Source: an uncultured Brevibacillus sp.
GTDB taxonomy: Bacteria > Bacillota > Bacilli > Brevibacillales > Brevibacillaceae
NCBI GenBank assembly: GCA_946402065.1
Contig: CAMIVR010000052.1
Location: 1-32,702 of the forward strand
Direction: 5' to 3'
DNA length: 32,702 bases
The notes beneath the pieces were generated by a model. That model worked only from the letters and a program-made list of their open reading frames with translations. It did no database searches and was not told the origin of the DNA. A program made the position numbers and the translations under genes. Of this stretch, positions 8,860-16,810 are shown piece by piece. Position 1 is the stretch's first letter. Every line of letters starts with the position of its first letter.

Positions 8860-9870
8860 ATGATTCACGTAAAGGATTTGCAAAAAGAATTCAAAATTCA
8901 CCAGTCGCGGTCCGGGCTGTCCGGCGCGCTGCGCGATTTGTTTAAACGGGAGTACAAAACAGTGAGAGCCGTTGACTCGATTTCTTTTGACGTCGAGGAA
9001 GGGGAAATCTTCGCGTTGATTGGTGAAAACGGCGCGGGCAAGTCGACGACGATCAAAATGCTGACGGGAATCCTCACCCCGACTGACGGGGAGATTCAAA
9101 TCAATGGCTTCGTCCCCTTTAAACAGCGGGAAGCGTACGTCAAGTCCATCGGTGTCGTCTTCGGACAGCGCTCGCAGCTCTGGTGGGATCTGTCGCCATT
9201 GGAGTCATTTCGCTTGCTGCGCCGCGTTTACAAAGTGGACGAGGCAGAGGGAAGCAAATGGCTGGATCGGCTGATCGACGAATTGGAGCTGGGATCGTTC
9301 GTCAGCCAGCCTGTGCGCAAGTTGAGCCTCGGCCAGCGGATGCGCTGTGAGATCGCCGCTTCGCTGATACACAAGCCGAAGCTGCTGTTCCTCGATGAAC
9401 CGACTGTTGGCCTCGACGTGCTGGTCAAGCAAAAGATCCGCGACTTTTTGCACAATTTGAACGAGACGGAAAAAATGACCATCCTGTTAACTACACACGA
9501 TGTTTCCGACATTGAGGCGCTGTGCAAACGCGTGATCATGATGGACCAGGGAAGAGTCATCTACGACGGACAATTGAGCAATCTCAAGGACAAGTGGGGC
9601 GACCGGACGGAAGTCTCGTTTCGCTTTAAAAAACCGACGACAGCAGCGAGCGTCCGGGAGGTACTTGGCGAGCTCGGCTGTGAAGTCATCGATGAGAACG
9701 ATTTGGCCGTGAGGGTGAGAATGAAACGGAGCCAGGAGCTGCTGCCGCAAGTGCTGGCTACGGTGATGGCGTCGTTTGAAGTGAGCGACGTTCAGGTGCA
9801 GGAGGCAAGCACGGAAGAGATTGTCCGCAACATTTACTCTGCAGATGGCGAGGTAGCATCGTATGGTTAA
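8860..9870 (+). CDS. ABC-2 type exporter, ATP-binding protein
   Basis: This 336-residue ATPase has Walker A GENGAGKST at residues 55-63, a Q-loop in VFGQRSQLWW, the signature LSLGQRMR, Walker B LLFLDEPTVGLD and the H-loop TTHD. A C-terminal domain of about 90 residues follows, as in NatA-like exporters. It would energise export by the two downstream permeases. GTGGAG precedes the ATG at 8860; an ATG at 8806 would add 18 charged residues and lacks an SD. Its stop overlaps the first permease start by 8 bases, indicating translational coupling. Relatives with paired ABC2_membrane_6 permeases include proposed viologen or drug exporters; the substrate is not evident. Confidence 0.92.
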   Translation: MIHVKDLQKEFKIHQSRSGLSGALRDLFKREYKTVRAVDSISFDVEEGEIFALIGENGAGKSTTIKMLTGILTPTDGEIQINGFVPFKQREAYVKSIGVVFGQRSQLWWDLSPLESFRLLRRVYKVDEAEGSKWLDRLIDELELGSFVSQPVRKLSLGQRMRCEIAASLIHKPKLLFLDEPTVGLDVLVKQKIRDFLHNLNETEKMTILLTTHDVSDIEALCKRVIMMDQGRVIYDGQLSNLKDKWGDRTEVSFRFKKPTTAASVREVLGELGCEVIDENDLAVRVRMKRSQELLPQVLATVMASFEVSDVQVQEASTEEIVRNIYSADGEVASYG

Positions 9871-10657
9871 GTTGTACGCAGAACTGATCCGCATGCGCTT
9901 TCTCACCATGCTCGCCTATCGGGTCAACTACTACAGCGGCATTATCATTTACGGGCTGAACATCGGGGCGTACTACTTTTTATGGGGGGCCATTTACGGC
10001 GACCAGCAAAATCTCGCCGGCCTCTCCATCGGGCAGATGACGTCGTATGTAGCGATCGCCTGGATGTCCCGTGCGTTTTACTTTAACAATATCGATCAGG
10101 AAATTGCCCAAGAGGTTCGCGACGGCAAAGTGGCGATCGAGATGATTCGTCCGTACAATTACTTGTCCGTCAAGACGGCGCAGGCATTGGGCGAAGGTAT
10201 TTTCCGCATGGGCTTTTTCGCCATTCCCGGGATGATTCTGGTCAGCTTGCTCTTGCCGCTCCAGTATCCGACGACGCTTGCCGCGTGGGGCATGTACCTG
10301 CTTAGCTTGCTGCTCGCTTTCGTCATCAATACGGAAATCAATTTGCTGACCGGAGTGCTTACGTTTTTTCTCTTCCGCAATGAAGGGATGATGTACGCCA
10401 AACGGGTCGTTGTCGATTTGCTGTCCGGGCTGACGCTGCCGATCAGCTTCTTTCCTCTATGGGCACAGACGGCGATGGGGTTTCTCCCGTTTCAGGCGAT
10501 TAACTACTACCCGAGCATGATCTTTGCCGGGGCGATCAGCGGGGATAAGGCGATGAATACGATCGGTTTGCAGGTCATATGGGTGTTCATTATCCTTGTG
10601 CCGATTACGCTGCTGTGGCGGCGGGCGCGACGCAAGCTGATCGTGCAGGGGGGGTAG
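9863..10657 (+). CDS. ABC-2 family exporter permease 1
   Basis: This 264-residue integral membrane protein has about six hydrophobic segments (near residues 20-40, 55-75, 110-130, 140-165, 180-205, 230-255). The N-terminal YAELIRMRFLTMLAYRVNYY and the conserved RPYNYL after the second segment are typical of the PF06182-type (ABC2_membrane_6) permeases. Start ATG overlaps the ATPase gene by 8 bases. It probably forms a heterodimer with the next gene product. Confidence 0.88.
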   Translation: MVKLYAELIRMRFLTMLAYRVNYYSGIIIYGLNIGAYYFLWGAIYGDQQNLAGLSIGQMTSYVAIAWMSRAFYFNNIDQEIAQEVRDGKVAIEMIRPYNYLSVKTAQALGEGIFRMGFFAIPGMILVSLLLPLQYPTTLAAWGMYLLSLLLAFVINTEINLLTGVLTFFLFRNEGMMYAKRVVVDLLSGLTLPISFFPLWAQTAMGFLPFQAINYYPSMIFAGAISGDKAMNTIGLQVIWVFIILVPITLLWRRARRKLIVQGG

Positions 10658-10663
10658 CAGGGA

Positions 10664-11452
10664 ATGAAGCAGATTGTCCGTTTGTTCGTCGATTACCTGA
10701 GTCAATACTTTAAAACGAGACTGGCCTATCGCACGGATTTTCTCGGTGAAATTGTCTCGAATCTCGTTTTTGAATTGATCAACCTGGTCTTTATCATCGT
10801 CGTCTTTCAGCATGTGCCGACGCTGCACGACTGGACCAGAGATGAGATTATTTTTATTTACGGGTTTTTTCTCGTGCCGTACGCACTGTTTTCGATGTTT
10901 TTCAGCTTTTGGGATTTCAATGAGCGCTACATCATTCGCGGGGAAATGGACCGCATCCTGACGCGGCCGGTGCACAATCTGGCCCAGGTATGTCTGGAAT
11001 CAATCTCTCCCGACAGGATTTTCGGCGTCATTTCCGGGCTGCTGATCATGGGCTATGCTGCCCTGCAGCTGCATTTGGACTTTGCCTGGTACGATGTATT
11101 TGTCTTTATCGTGCTGGTGATCAGCAGCACGCTGATATATGCGGGTGTCTATACGGCAGTGGCGGCGATCAGCTTCTTTTCAGATTCGCGCACAGGCATC
11201 TCGCCGATGATTTACAATCTGCAGAACTACGGACGCTATCCGGTAGACATCTACAATGGCGTAATTCGCTTTATCCTCACCTGGATTCTCCCGTTTGCCT
11301 TCGTCGGCATTTACCCGTCGGCCTATTTTTTGGGCAAGAGCTCGCTGTATGTCTACACGCTCCTGACGCCATTGATCGGCATCGTTTTCTTCGCCATCGG
11401 GATGGCCGTGTGGAGCTACGGAGTGAAGAAGTATCAAGGGGCAGGGTCGTGA
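10664..11452 (+). CDS. ABC-2 family exporter permease 2
   Basis: This 262-residue, six-segment membrane protein is a paralogue of permease 1, with the same layout: an N-terminal amphipathic stretch ending AYRTDFLGE, a short cytoplasmic RPVHNLAQV motif and a final hydrophobic helix before a basic tail. It starts 6 bases after permease 1, preceded by gcaggga. The pairing of one ATPase with two unequal permeases is the normal arrangement for this exporter family. The operon ends at the terminator at 11489-11521. Confidence 0.88.
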   Translation: MKQIVRLFVDYLSQYFKTRLAYRTDFLGEIVSNLVFELINLVFIIVVFQHVPTLHDWTRDEIIFIYGFFLVPYALFSMFFSFWDFNERYIIRGEMDRILTRPVHNLAQVCLESISPDRIFGVISGLLIMGYAALQLHLDFAWYDVFVFIVLVISSTLIYAGVYTAVAAISFFSDSRTGISPMIYNLQNYGRYPVDIYNGVIRFILTWILPFAFVGIYPSAYFLGKSSLYVYTLLTPLIGIVFFAIGMAVWSYGVKKYQGAGS

Positions 11453-11488
11453 GTTTGGAAGCTTGGTGAAAGTGGATGAATGAAAAAA

Positions 11489-11521
11489 GAACCCGTTCGG
11501 AATAAGCTGCCGAACGGGTTC
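11489..11521. terminator. Bidirectional terminator between convergent operons
   Basis: A perfect 12-bp stem (gaacccgttcgg, 11489-11500, with 11510-11521) is preceded by six A and followed by ttcgtct. On the minus strand it ends in six T, making it the stronger direction (potD/amidohydrolase unit); it also lies 37 bases after permease 2. Confidence 0.8.
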
Positions 11522-11613
11522 TTCGTCTATAGCGATGTAACGCCGCCACTGTTGCAGGGAACGAAGGGCAATTTTCTCTTCTCTCTCCTGCTACTACAGC
11601 TAGTTGACTCTGC

Positions 11614-13239
11614 TTACGAATTCTGATACACGATCCGCCCGCCCATCATCGTCAGGGCGACCTGTGTGTCACGGATCTGCTCAGGCGTGATGGCGAAGAG
11701 ATTTTGCTCAAGCACGACAATATCGGCAAGCTTACCGGCTTCAAGCGTGCCCAGCTCATGCTCGCGGAAGTTCCCGTAAGCCGACCCAATCGTGTACGCC
11801 CGCAGCGCATCTGCCAGGCTGATACGCTCTTCGGGATTCCAGCCGCCGTCCGGCTGACCGTCATTGTTGAGACGGGTTACGGCCCGGTACAGCTCGGTCA
11901 TCGGGTCGAGCCCGACTACCGGGAAGTCGCTGCCAAAAGCCAGTGTCGCCCCACTCTTGCGCAATGTATTAATCGGCCATGTGTACTTGACGCGCTCTGG
12001 TCCCAACCGCTTGCGGTACGTATGACCGTCGTAGGTGTCGGCAGCAAGGTGCTCGGGCTGCATGGAGGCGATGACGCCCAGCTCGGCAAAGCGGTTGATG
12101 TCATCGGGATGGATGACTTCAATATGCTCAATCGTATGCCGCGAATCTCTCGCGCCGTTTTGCCGTTGCGCCTCGGCGAAACAGTCAAGCCCCAGGCGTA
12201 CGGCTGCATCGCCGCAGGCATGGTAGCGGATGCGGAAGCCTTCGCGGTCTGCGTTCACGGTCCAGCTCTCGATCGTCTCTTTCGGAATCAGCGTATCTCC
12301 GCAGGTGTCCGGCCGGTCTGCGTACGGTTCCAGCAGATAGCCGGTGTACGTGGTCGGAACGCCATCGAGAAAGTTTTTGAGACCGGAAAACTGCAGATTT
12401 TCTGATTTGTATGTCTCACGCATACGTTTGGCTTGTTCCAAATCTCCGGTCAATTCGGTCAGAAAGTGAATCCGCACAGTCAACTGATCAGCCTGGTCGA
12501 ATTCCTCGTACATCTCCAGGTCCCCCAGCTCCATCGTGACGAGCGGGAACATGTCACTGACGGACGTAACCCCCAGTTTGGCAGCATGAGCCAAAAAGTC
12601 CTGCATTAAGCTGATCCGTCGCTCGCGCGGGAACGTAAATGCCTGCTTGGCCAAAGCCATCGCCGTTTCATACAGAAACCCGGTCGGTTCCCCGTTCTCG
12701 TCGCGGGCAATCTCGCCAAAAGCAGGATCGGGCGTGTCCCGGGTAATGCCGGCCAGCTCCAGGGCCTTGCTGTTCAACCAGGCCCCGTGACACTCGGCGT
12801 TGAACAGGAACACCGGGCGATCGGGAATGTACTTGTCCAGTGTCGAGCGGTGCGGCAAGCGCTTCTCATCCCATAAAATATGATACCAGCTAAAGCCGAT
12901 AATCCACGGATCGTCCGGGCGCTGATCGGCAAAGGCTTTGACCATCCGCGCCGTTTCATCCTCGGACTTGGCCGCAAGCAGGTTCACACCCTGGCGCTCC
13001 AGGCTGCCTAACAGCAGGTGAATGTGAAAATCGTGAAAACCCGGCATAATCAAGCGGTCCTGAAAATCGCGCACCAGCGTATCCGGACCAATGCAGGCCT
13101 GCAGCTCAGCTCTCGTGCCTACGGCGAGAATGGTCTTGCCCGCCACGGCGACACCGCCGGCGAACGGCTCGTCCGCCAAACCGGTAAATACGGCGTTGCT
13201 GTACAGTACGCTATCGGCAAATTTAGCCTGTTCAGTCAT
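11614..13239 (-). CDS. YtcJ-like amidohydrolase
   Basis: This 541-residue predicted cytoplasmic hydrolase belongs to the amidohydrolase_3 (YtcJ) family. The metal-binding HxH is in MPGFHDFHIHL near residue 70; later ligands are expected in YHACGDAA and HTIEHIE, and the catalytic Asp in AFGSDFPV. The full 530-560 residue family length is present. Substrates of the family are mostly unknown; cyclic amides, N-acyl compounds and carbamates are known for relatives. The ATG follows agggtggg. It lies 20 bases downstream of the PotD-like gene and is likely cotranscribed, so it may hydrolyse something that PotD-like protein helps import, which is inference. Confidence 0.87.
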   Translation of the reverse strand: MTEQAKFADSVLYSNAVFTGLADEPFAGGVAVAGKTILAVGTRAELQACIGPDTLVRDFQDRLIMPGFHDFHIHLLLGSLERQGVNLLAAKSEDETARMVKAFADQRPDDPWIIGFSWYHILWDEKRLPHRSTLDKYIPDRPVFLFNAECHGAWLNSKALELAGITRDTPDPAFGEIARDENGEPTGFLYETAMALAKQAFTFPRERRISLMQDFLAHAAKLGVTSVSDMFPLVTMELGDLEMYEEFDQADQLTVRIHFLTELTGDLEQAKRMRETYKSENLQFSGLKNFLDGVPTTYTGYLLEPYADRPDTCGDTLIPKETIESWTVNADREGFRIRYHACGDAAVRLGLDCFAEAQRQNGARDSRHTIEHIEVIHPDDINRFAELGVIASMQPEHLAADTYDGHTYRKRLGPERVKYTWPINTLRKSGATLAFGSDFPVVGLDPMTELYRAVTRLNNDGQPDGGWNPEERISLADALRAYTIGSAYGNFREHELGTLEAGKLADIVVLEQNLFAITPEQIRDTQVALTMMGGRIVYQNS

Positions 13240-13259
13240 GTCCGTCCCACCCTTCGTGG

Positions 13260-14333
13260 TTATTGTGAGGATTTCAACTCATTCCACAAGCGGTCGTACT
13301 CCGTAACTTTGTCGCCCAGATCGCCTGCGTATTCGCCGCGTTTCAGATCAGCTTCTGTCGGATAGACGATAGGGTCATCCGTGATCGCTTTGTCAAGCAA
13401 TTCCTTTGCCTTCTTGTTTGGATTGGTATAAGGAATCTCTTTGGAGATGGCGGCACTCACTTCGGGCTTCAGCAGGAAGTTGATAAAGGCTTCGGCGGCT
13501 TCCTTGTTTTTGGCATCCTTGGGAATGACGAAGTTGTCCATCCATAAAATGACGCCTTCTTTCGGATAAAATGCTTTGATCGCTGGAACTTCTTTTTGCG
13601 CCAGCGCTGCCTCGGCACCATAGACAAAGCCGACAGAGGCCTCACCGTTGATCAACAGGCTCTTTGGATTGTCGCTGTCAAACGCTTTAATATTCGGCAA
13701 CAGCTCCTTCAGCATCTGTTTTGATTTCGCCAGCACGGCTGGATCGGTCTCGTTCATCGACTTGCCCTGCATCTGGTTGGTCATGCCGATTAACGCACGC
13801 ATGTCGTCGACGACAACCAGCGAGTTTTTAAATTCGGGCTTCCATAAATCCGCGTAGCTGTCGATCGGCGTTTTTACCTTGTCGGTATTGACGGCAATCA
13901 CGACGTTTCCGGCCAGATAAGGAACAGAGTTCTCGTTGTTCGGGTCAAACGCCTGGTTCACATAATCTTCCCCGATGTTCTGAAAATTGGGGATCTTGGT
14001 CAAATCGATCGGTTCGAGCAATTGCTGTTTGCGCATGATGTCCACCATGTAGCTGGTCGCTACAGCGAGATCGTAGACGCCGCTGCTCGCCGTCAGCTTG
14101 GCCAGCATCTCCTCATTGGAGGAGTACGTGCTGTAGTTCACTTTGATACCGCTTTCTTGCTCGAACTGCTTGATTACCTCTTCCGGGAGGTAGTTCGACC
14201 AGTTGAACACATTTACGACTTTCGGTTTGCTATCGCTATTTGCTGCGCTGTCACTGCCGCAGCCGGCCATGAGCAGCAGCGCGCCTGTTGTCAGGAGCGA
14301 CAGACAGGTCTTCCACTTCCAAGGTTTTATCAT
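13260..14333 (-). CDS. PotD-like polyamine ABC transporter substrate-binding lipoprotein
   Basis: This 357-residue protein has a lipoprotein signal peptide with lipobox LMAGC (Cys25), then a periplasmic-binding-protein type 2 fold. NVFNWSNYLPEEV and YDLAVATSYMV are characteristic of the spermidine/putrescine family (PotD/PotF). It would sit on the outer face of the membrane and deliver a polyamine-like ligand to a PotABC transporter, but no potA, potB or potC is nearby. Start ATG follows ctggaga. It forms an apparent two-gene unit with the amidohydrolase downstream. The ligand is uncertain: other cationic amines or amino-acid derivatives are possible. Confidence 0.9.
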   Translation of the reverse strand: MIKPWKWKTCLSLLTTGALLLMAGCGSDSAANSDSKPKVVNVFNWSNYLPEEVIKQFEQESGIKVNYSTYSSNEEMLAKLTASSGVYDLAVATSYMVDIMRKQQLLEPIDLTKIPNFQNIGEDYVNQAFDPNNENSVPYLAGNVVIAVNTDKVKTPIDSYADLWKPEFKNSLVVVDDMRALIGMTNQMQGKSMNETDPAVLAKSKQMLKELLPNIKAFDSDNPKSLLINGEASVGFVYGAEAALAQKEVPAIKAFYPKEGVILWMDNFVIPKDAKNKEAAEAFINFLLKPEVSAAISKEIPYTNPNKKAKELLDKAITDDPIVYPTEADLKRGEYAGDLGDKVTEYDRLWNELKSSQ

Positions 14334-14375
14334 CGTTTATTCTCCAGCCCTTCGCTTTCAGTGTTTCTACAAACA

Positions 14376-14381
14376 ATTATA
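14376..14381 (-). promoter_or_regulatory. Candidate -10 box of the potD-like unit
   Basis: On the minus strand TATAAT lies 43 bases upstream of the start codon. No convincing -35 lies 17-18 bases upstream, which would suit an activated promoter. Confidence 0.35.
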
Positions 14382-14404
14382 CATACTTCCTCAGTATACA
14401 GGTT

Positions 14405-14420
14405 TTTATCTGTAGATAAA
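14405..14420. promoter_or_regulatory. Palindrome TTTATCT-GT-AGATAAA, possible operator
   Basis: The arms are 7 bp with a 2-bp centre. It lies immediately upstream of where the -35 of the potD-like promoter should be. A regulator-binding site is inferred. The remainder of 14430-14618 is AT-rich and shows nothing else. Confidence 0.35.
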
Positions 14421-14618
14421 GGATAAAAATGTTTGCTTTTGATACCACGCGTAAAAATTTGAATCGAGAACACATAAACCTTTGTAAAATCTAAGGAATT
14501 TGATTATTCGCTCACTTGATATATTTTTCGATTACTATAGTTCATTTTATTGAAAACAAACTGTGGAACATTTGATCTTTTCACCATATCAAACCAATCT
14601 CCCTTCCGAGTATAACTA

Positions 14619-14647
14619 TTGACAAAATGTGAAATAAATGGTATTTT
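14619..14647 (+). promoter_or_regulatory. Sigma-A promoter of the cysteine-rich precursor gene
   Basis: A perfect TTGACA (14619-14624) is 17 bases from TATTTT (14642-14647), 25 bases before the ATG. An SD ggaagga follows. Confidence 0.65.
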
Positions 14648-14672
14648 TAAAAAATAAATAGGAAGGAAAATT

Positions 14673-15557
14673 ATGTCGAAAAGGAAAATGATGCTTTTTT
14701 GTTTGTTGGCTTTTTCAATTTTTTTAACACAATTCTTGTCTTTTGACCAAAGCTTTGCGACACAGGTAAAGCAAAGTAGTAGTACTACTGATTGCGGATG
14801 TAACAGTTCTAATCAAAACAAGAACCTGGAAAATACTCCTGTAATAAAAGACAAGAAAAATTTAGTTTCGTCAACGGTTGTAAGTGACTTAATCAAAACT
14901 AAAGATGCACTAAATAAAATAAAAACGGACAAATTATTTAATAAAGTTAGCGAATATAATGAGCTTTCAAAATATAAACTAGATTTAAGTAATGTGACAG
15001 TTCGAGAAATTGATATTTCTAATTTGGAAATGAAAAATAATATAGCAAATACAAATACAAATACTGATACAAATGTAAAGGTTCCAATGAATTTAAGTCA
15101 AGGGGATGGGCAGTTAAGTTATACTTATACGGACAAATATTCTGTTGCACAATTTTCTATTAAAATAAAGGGAGAGGAAATAGAAAAACGTAAAGGTGAG
15201 TTGTTCAGTCAACAAACTTACAAAAAATTAGTAGATATCATCACAAATCAGAAACTTAAAGTTGACAAGTCCAGTACTATTGGATTAAAAAGCGTTACTT
15301 TCTCCTCTGTTTCAGATGATATTGATGTAAATACGGGTGTTGTAATCCCCGTTGTAGATGAAAATAAAAATGTAGTTGGACAAATATTAAAGTTTGACTC
15401 TAACAATATTCCGATTCTTAAAATAGGGAATGAGATAACAGCCTTCAAAGACGGAGAAGTAGTTACTTTTGCTGAAGGTGATTCTTGCTCACTTTATGTT
15501 GGTTGCGTCATAAAATGTTTCTGTAATGGTGGAGCCTATGATGGACTGCGTGCTTAA
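14673..15557 (+). CDS. Secreted bacteriocin-like precursor with cysteine-rich C-terminus
   Basis: This 294-residue protein has a signal peptide (KRKMMLFCLLAFSIFLTQFL, cleavage probably after SFA at residues 28-30). A CGC motif lies near residue 43. A long hydrophilic middle region rich in Lys, Asn, Ser and Thr includes an Asn-Thr repeat near 130. The C-terminal 24 residues abruptly carry four Cys (SCSLYVGCVIKCFCNGG) and stop. A second frame overlapping the last 20 bases continues with 10 more Cys. A long N-terminal part followed by a cysteine-rich tail recalls halocin C8-type precursors, where the N-terminal part can act in immunity; this comparison is inference. The gene is AT-rich unlike its neighbours. 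SD is ggaagga, 6-7 bases before the ATG. Confidence 0.7.
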   Translation: MSKRKMMLFCLLAFSIFLTQFLSFDQSFATQVKQSSSTTDCGCNSSNQNKNLENTPVIKDKKNLVSSTVVSDLIKTKDALNKIKTDKLFNKVSEYNELSKYKLDLSNVTVREIDISNLEMKNNIANTNTNTDTNVKVPMNLSQGDGQLSYTYTDKYSVAQFSIKIKGEEIEKRKGELFSQQTYKKLVDIITNQKLKVDKSSTIGLKSVTFSSVSDDIDVNTGVVIPVVDENKNVVGQILKFDSNNIPILKIGNEITAFKDGEVVTFAEGDSCSLYVGCVIKCFCNGGAYDGLRA

Positions 15558-15666
15558 AATCTTGGGTTGTATTTCTGGCTGCTGCACTTGTAATAACTTC
15601 CTATCTTGTGCCGTTTGTGCTGTATGTTGGTATCAATATTACTCTTGTGCTGTTAATTGTGCCTAA
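15538..15666 (+). CDS. Cysteine-rich 42-residue peptide overlapping the precursor gene
   Basis: The frame starts at ATG 15538 (a second ATG follows at once), overlaps the 294-residue gene by 20 bases in the +1 frame, and ends TAA at 15664-15666. It has ten Cys in 42 residues (positions 4, 11, 15, 16, 18, 24, 27, 30, 37, 41), including GCISGCCTC and SCAVCAVC. ggtggag lies 3-6 bases before the ATGs, so translational coupling is possible. Alternatively it is the real C-terminus of the upstream gene, detached by a one-base insertion or reached by +1 frameshifting: the frames could join anywhere from 15514 to 15557, giving a tail with up to 14 Cys. Such composition by chance is very unlikely. Membrane-active or disulfide-rich bacteriocin is the leading idea. 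Confidence 0.6.
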   Translation: MMDCVLKILGCISGCCTCNNFLSCAVCAVCWYQYYSCAVNCA

Positions 15667-15707
15667 AACAGTAGTTTCTTAATGTAAGTAAATTGGAAAG
15701 TAGAGAA

Positions 15708-15747
15708 GATTACCCTGTACCATTTTGTAACACGGTATAGGGTAATC
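15708..15747. terminator. Strong hairpin after the cysteine-rich peptide
   Basis: Arms gattaccctgtacc (15708-15721) and ggtatagggtaatc (15734-15747) pair at 13 of 14 positions plus one G-U. It lies 42 bases past the peptide stop. The 3' side, atttgcgtttt, is only moderately U-rich, so it may be a terminator or an mRNA-stabilising structure. Confidence 0.55.
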
Positions 15748-15838
15748 ATTTGCGTTTTACGGTTTGAGCGTGATTAAAAGTTCGATCTTTAGTTTTGTAG
15801 CATTTTGTTTTCGTTTAAATCAATTGAAGAGGTGATTC

Positions 15839-16207
15839 ATGTTAATGTGGCTAAACTTCATTCTTCTCTTTTGTTTTACCATGACCATATTGTCTACTCT
15901 CCAAGAAGGTAGTTATAAAGGTGATCTTCTGTTTTGGGCATGGCTTATTCTGTACCCATACTTAGTGTTTGATACAATAAAGTATATAATTGGTAAAAAA
16001 CAAATAAAACCCATCAGTAAGTACTCTTACAAGGCAGGGTTTATTTCGTTTTGGTTTTATGTCATATGTTCAATATTGTTCAATTTTTTACTTAATCATA
16101 AAATAATTCCGGAAACATTCAATTTTAATATTATCCACATCACTTATATTAGCCTTATAGTTTACTTTTCCATAAGGGTGCTCTTTTATTATAAATACAA
16201 GCAATGA
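15839..16207 (+). CDS. Small four-segment membrane protein, candidate immunity protein
   Basis: This 122-residue protein has four predicted membrane segments (about residues 2-20, 30-50, 65-85 and 98-116) and a basic C-terminus ending YKYKQ. No conserved family is recognised. agaggtga precedes the ATG at good spacing. It has the same AT-rich composition as the cysteine-rich precursor 170 bases upstream and points the same way. Small multi-pass proteins beside bacteriocin genes commonly confer self-immunity, so that role is proposed from context only. Confidence 0.7.
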   Translation: MLMWLNFILLFCFTMTILSTLQEGSYKGDLLFWAWLILYPYLVFDTIKYIIGKKQIKPISKYSYKAGFISFWFYVICSILFNFLLNHKIIPETFNFNIIHITYISLIVYFSIRVLFYYKYKQ

Positions 16208-16235
16208 ACCAAGTGTTGAGAGGGGAACCAAGTGT
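16206..16235. repeat. 11-bp direct repeat gaaccaagtgt
   Basis: Two perfect copies (16206-16216 and 16225-16235) lie at the stop codon of the membrane protein gene, at the right edge of the AT-rich island. They might be a duplication scar or a binding site; no matching copy was seen at the left edge. Confidence 0.4.
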
Positions 16236-16301
16236 AACTAGCTACACAATCACCCACGAGGGTACTTTTTTGTACTGTCCAGAAAGCAAAAGATTCATTT
16301 G

Positions 16302-16335
16302 AAGCAGAGGTGAGGCAAAAGCCCTTGCTTTTTTT
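16302..16335 (+). terminator. Rho-independent terminator at the end of the AT-rich island
   Basis: AAGCAGAGG (16302-16310) pairs with CCTTGCTT (16323-16330) with one bulged G, and a run of T follows to 16335. It would end transcription from the membrane protein gene before the FMN riboswitch. Confidence 0.55.
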
Positions 16336-16361
16336 GGCTGAGGGTGATAGTATTCAATCAA

Positions 16362-16390
16362 CGTCAGGTGGCTTCTGGGCCACCTAGCGT
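16362..16390. repeat. Imperfect palindrome just upstream of the FMN riboswitch
   Basis: Perfect inner arms aggtggc/gccacct (16366-16372 and 16379-16385) extend through a 2-base internal loop to outer aacg/cgtt. No U-run follows. It lies about 20 bases before the aptamer and could be part of the leader or an upstream terminator remnant. Confidence 0.35.
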
Positions 16391-16405
16391 TCTGAAAATG
16401 AAATA

Positions 16406-16552
16406 CATTCCTTCGGGGCAGGGTGAAATTCCCGACCGGCGGTGATCGCGTTTTTCGCGTAAGCCCGCGAGCCTCTCGTCCGCGCAAGCGGCAGGGTGCA
16501 GGATCTGGTGCGACTCCAGAGCCGACAGTACAGTCTGGATGGGAGAAGGATG
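16406..16552 (+). promoter_or_regulatory. FMN riboswitch (RFN element) controlling ribU
   Basis: The conserved RFN blocks are present in order: TTCGGGGCAGGGTGAAATTC, CCCGACCGGCGGTGA, AAGCCCGCGAGC, GCAGGATCTGGTG and GACAGTACAGTCTGGATG. P1 closes between cattcctt and aaggatg. Binding of FMN would favour the downstream terminator and shut off riboflavin uptake. The variable P2-type arm (about 16448-16495) is longer than minimal. Confidence 0.95.
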
Positions 16553-16675
16553 ACGACAGTACGTTCGCACGCGTGCTTGTTTCACTGTGCAAATGTCGGG
16601 TCGAATGGGGAGCTGTGCGCGGGACAGCACCTTTTATTTGACTTTGCCATTTTCACGGAAGGCTGTCAGATATGC

Positions 16676-16712
16676 CCCTGAAGAGCTGTTGTCTTCAGGG
16701 TTATTGCATTTT
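16676..16712 (+). terminator. Terminator of the FMN riboswitch expression platform
   Basis: A perfect 9-bp stem ccctgaaga/tcttcaggg (16676-16684 with 16692-16700) is followed by ttattgcattttt. It lies 120 bases beyond the aptamer and 100 bases before ribU. The exact antiterminator was not resolved. Confidence 0.7.
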
Positions 16713-16810
16713 TGGGACAAAAAATGGAACGTGTCGTATAGCCAGCAAGCCGCAGGGAGATGCTGTTGCCAATCCTCAAGAAGGAACAATCACATGAGGA
16801 GATGGTACAG

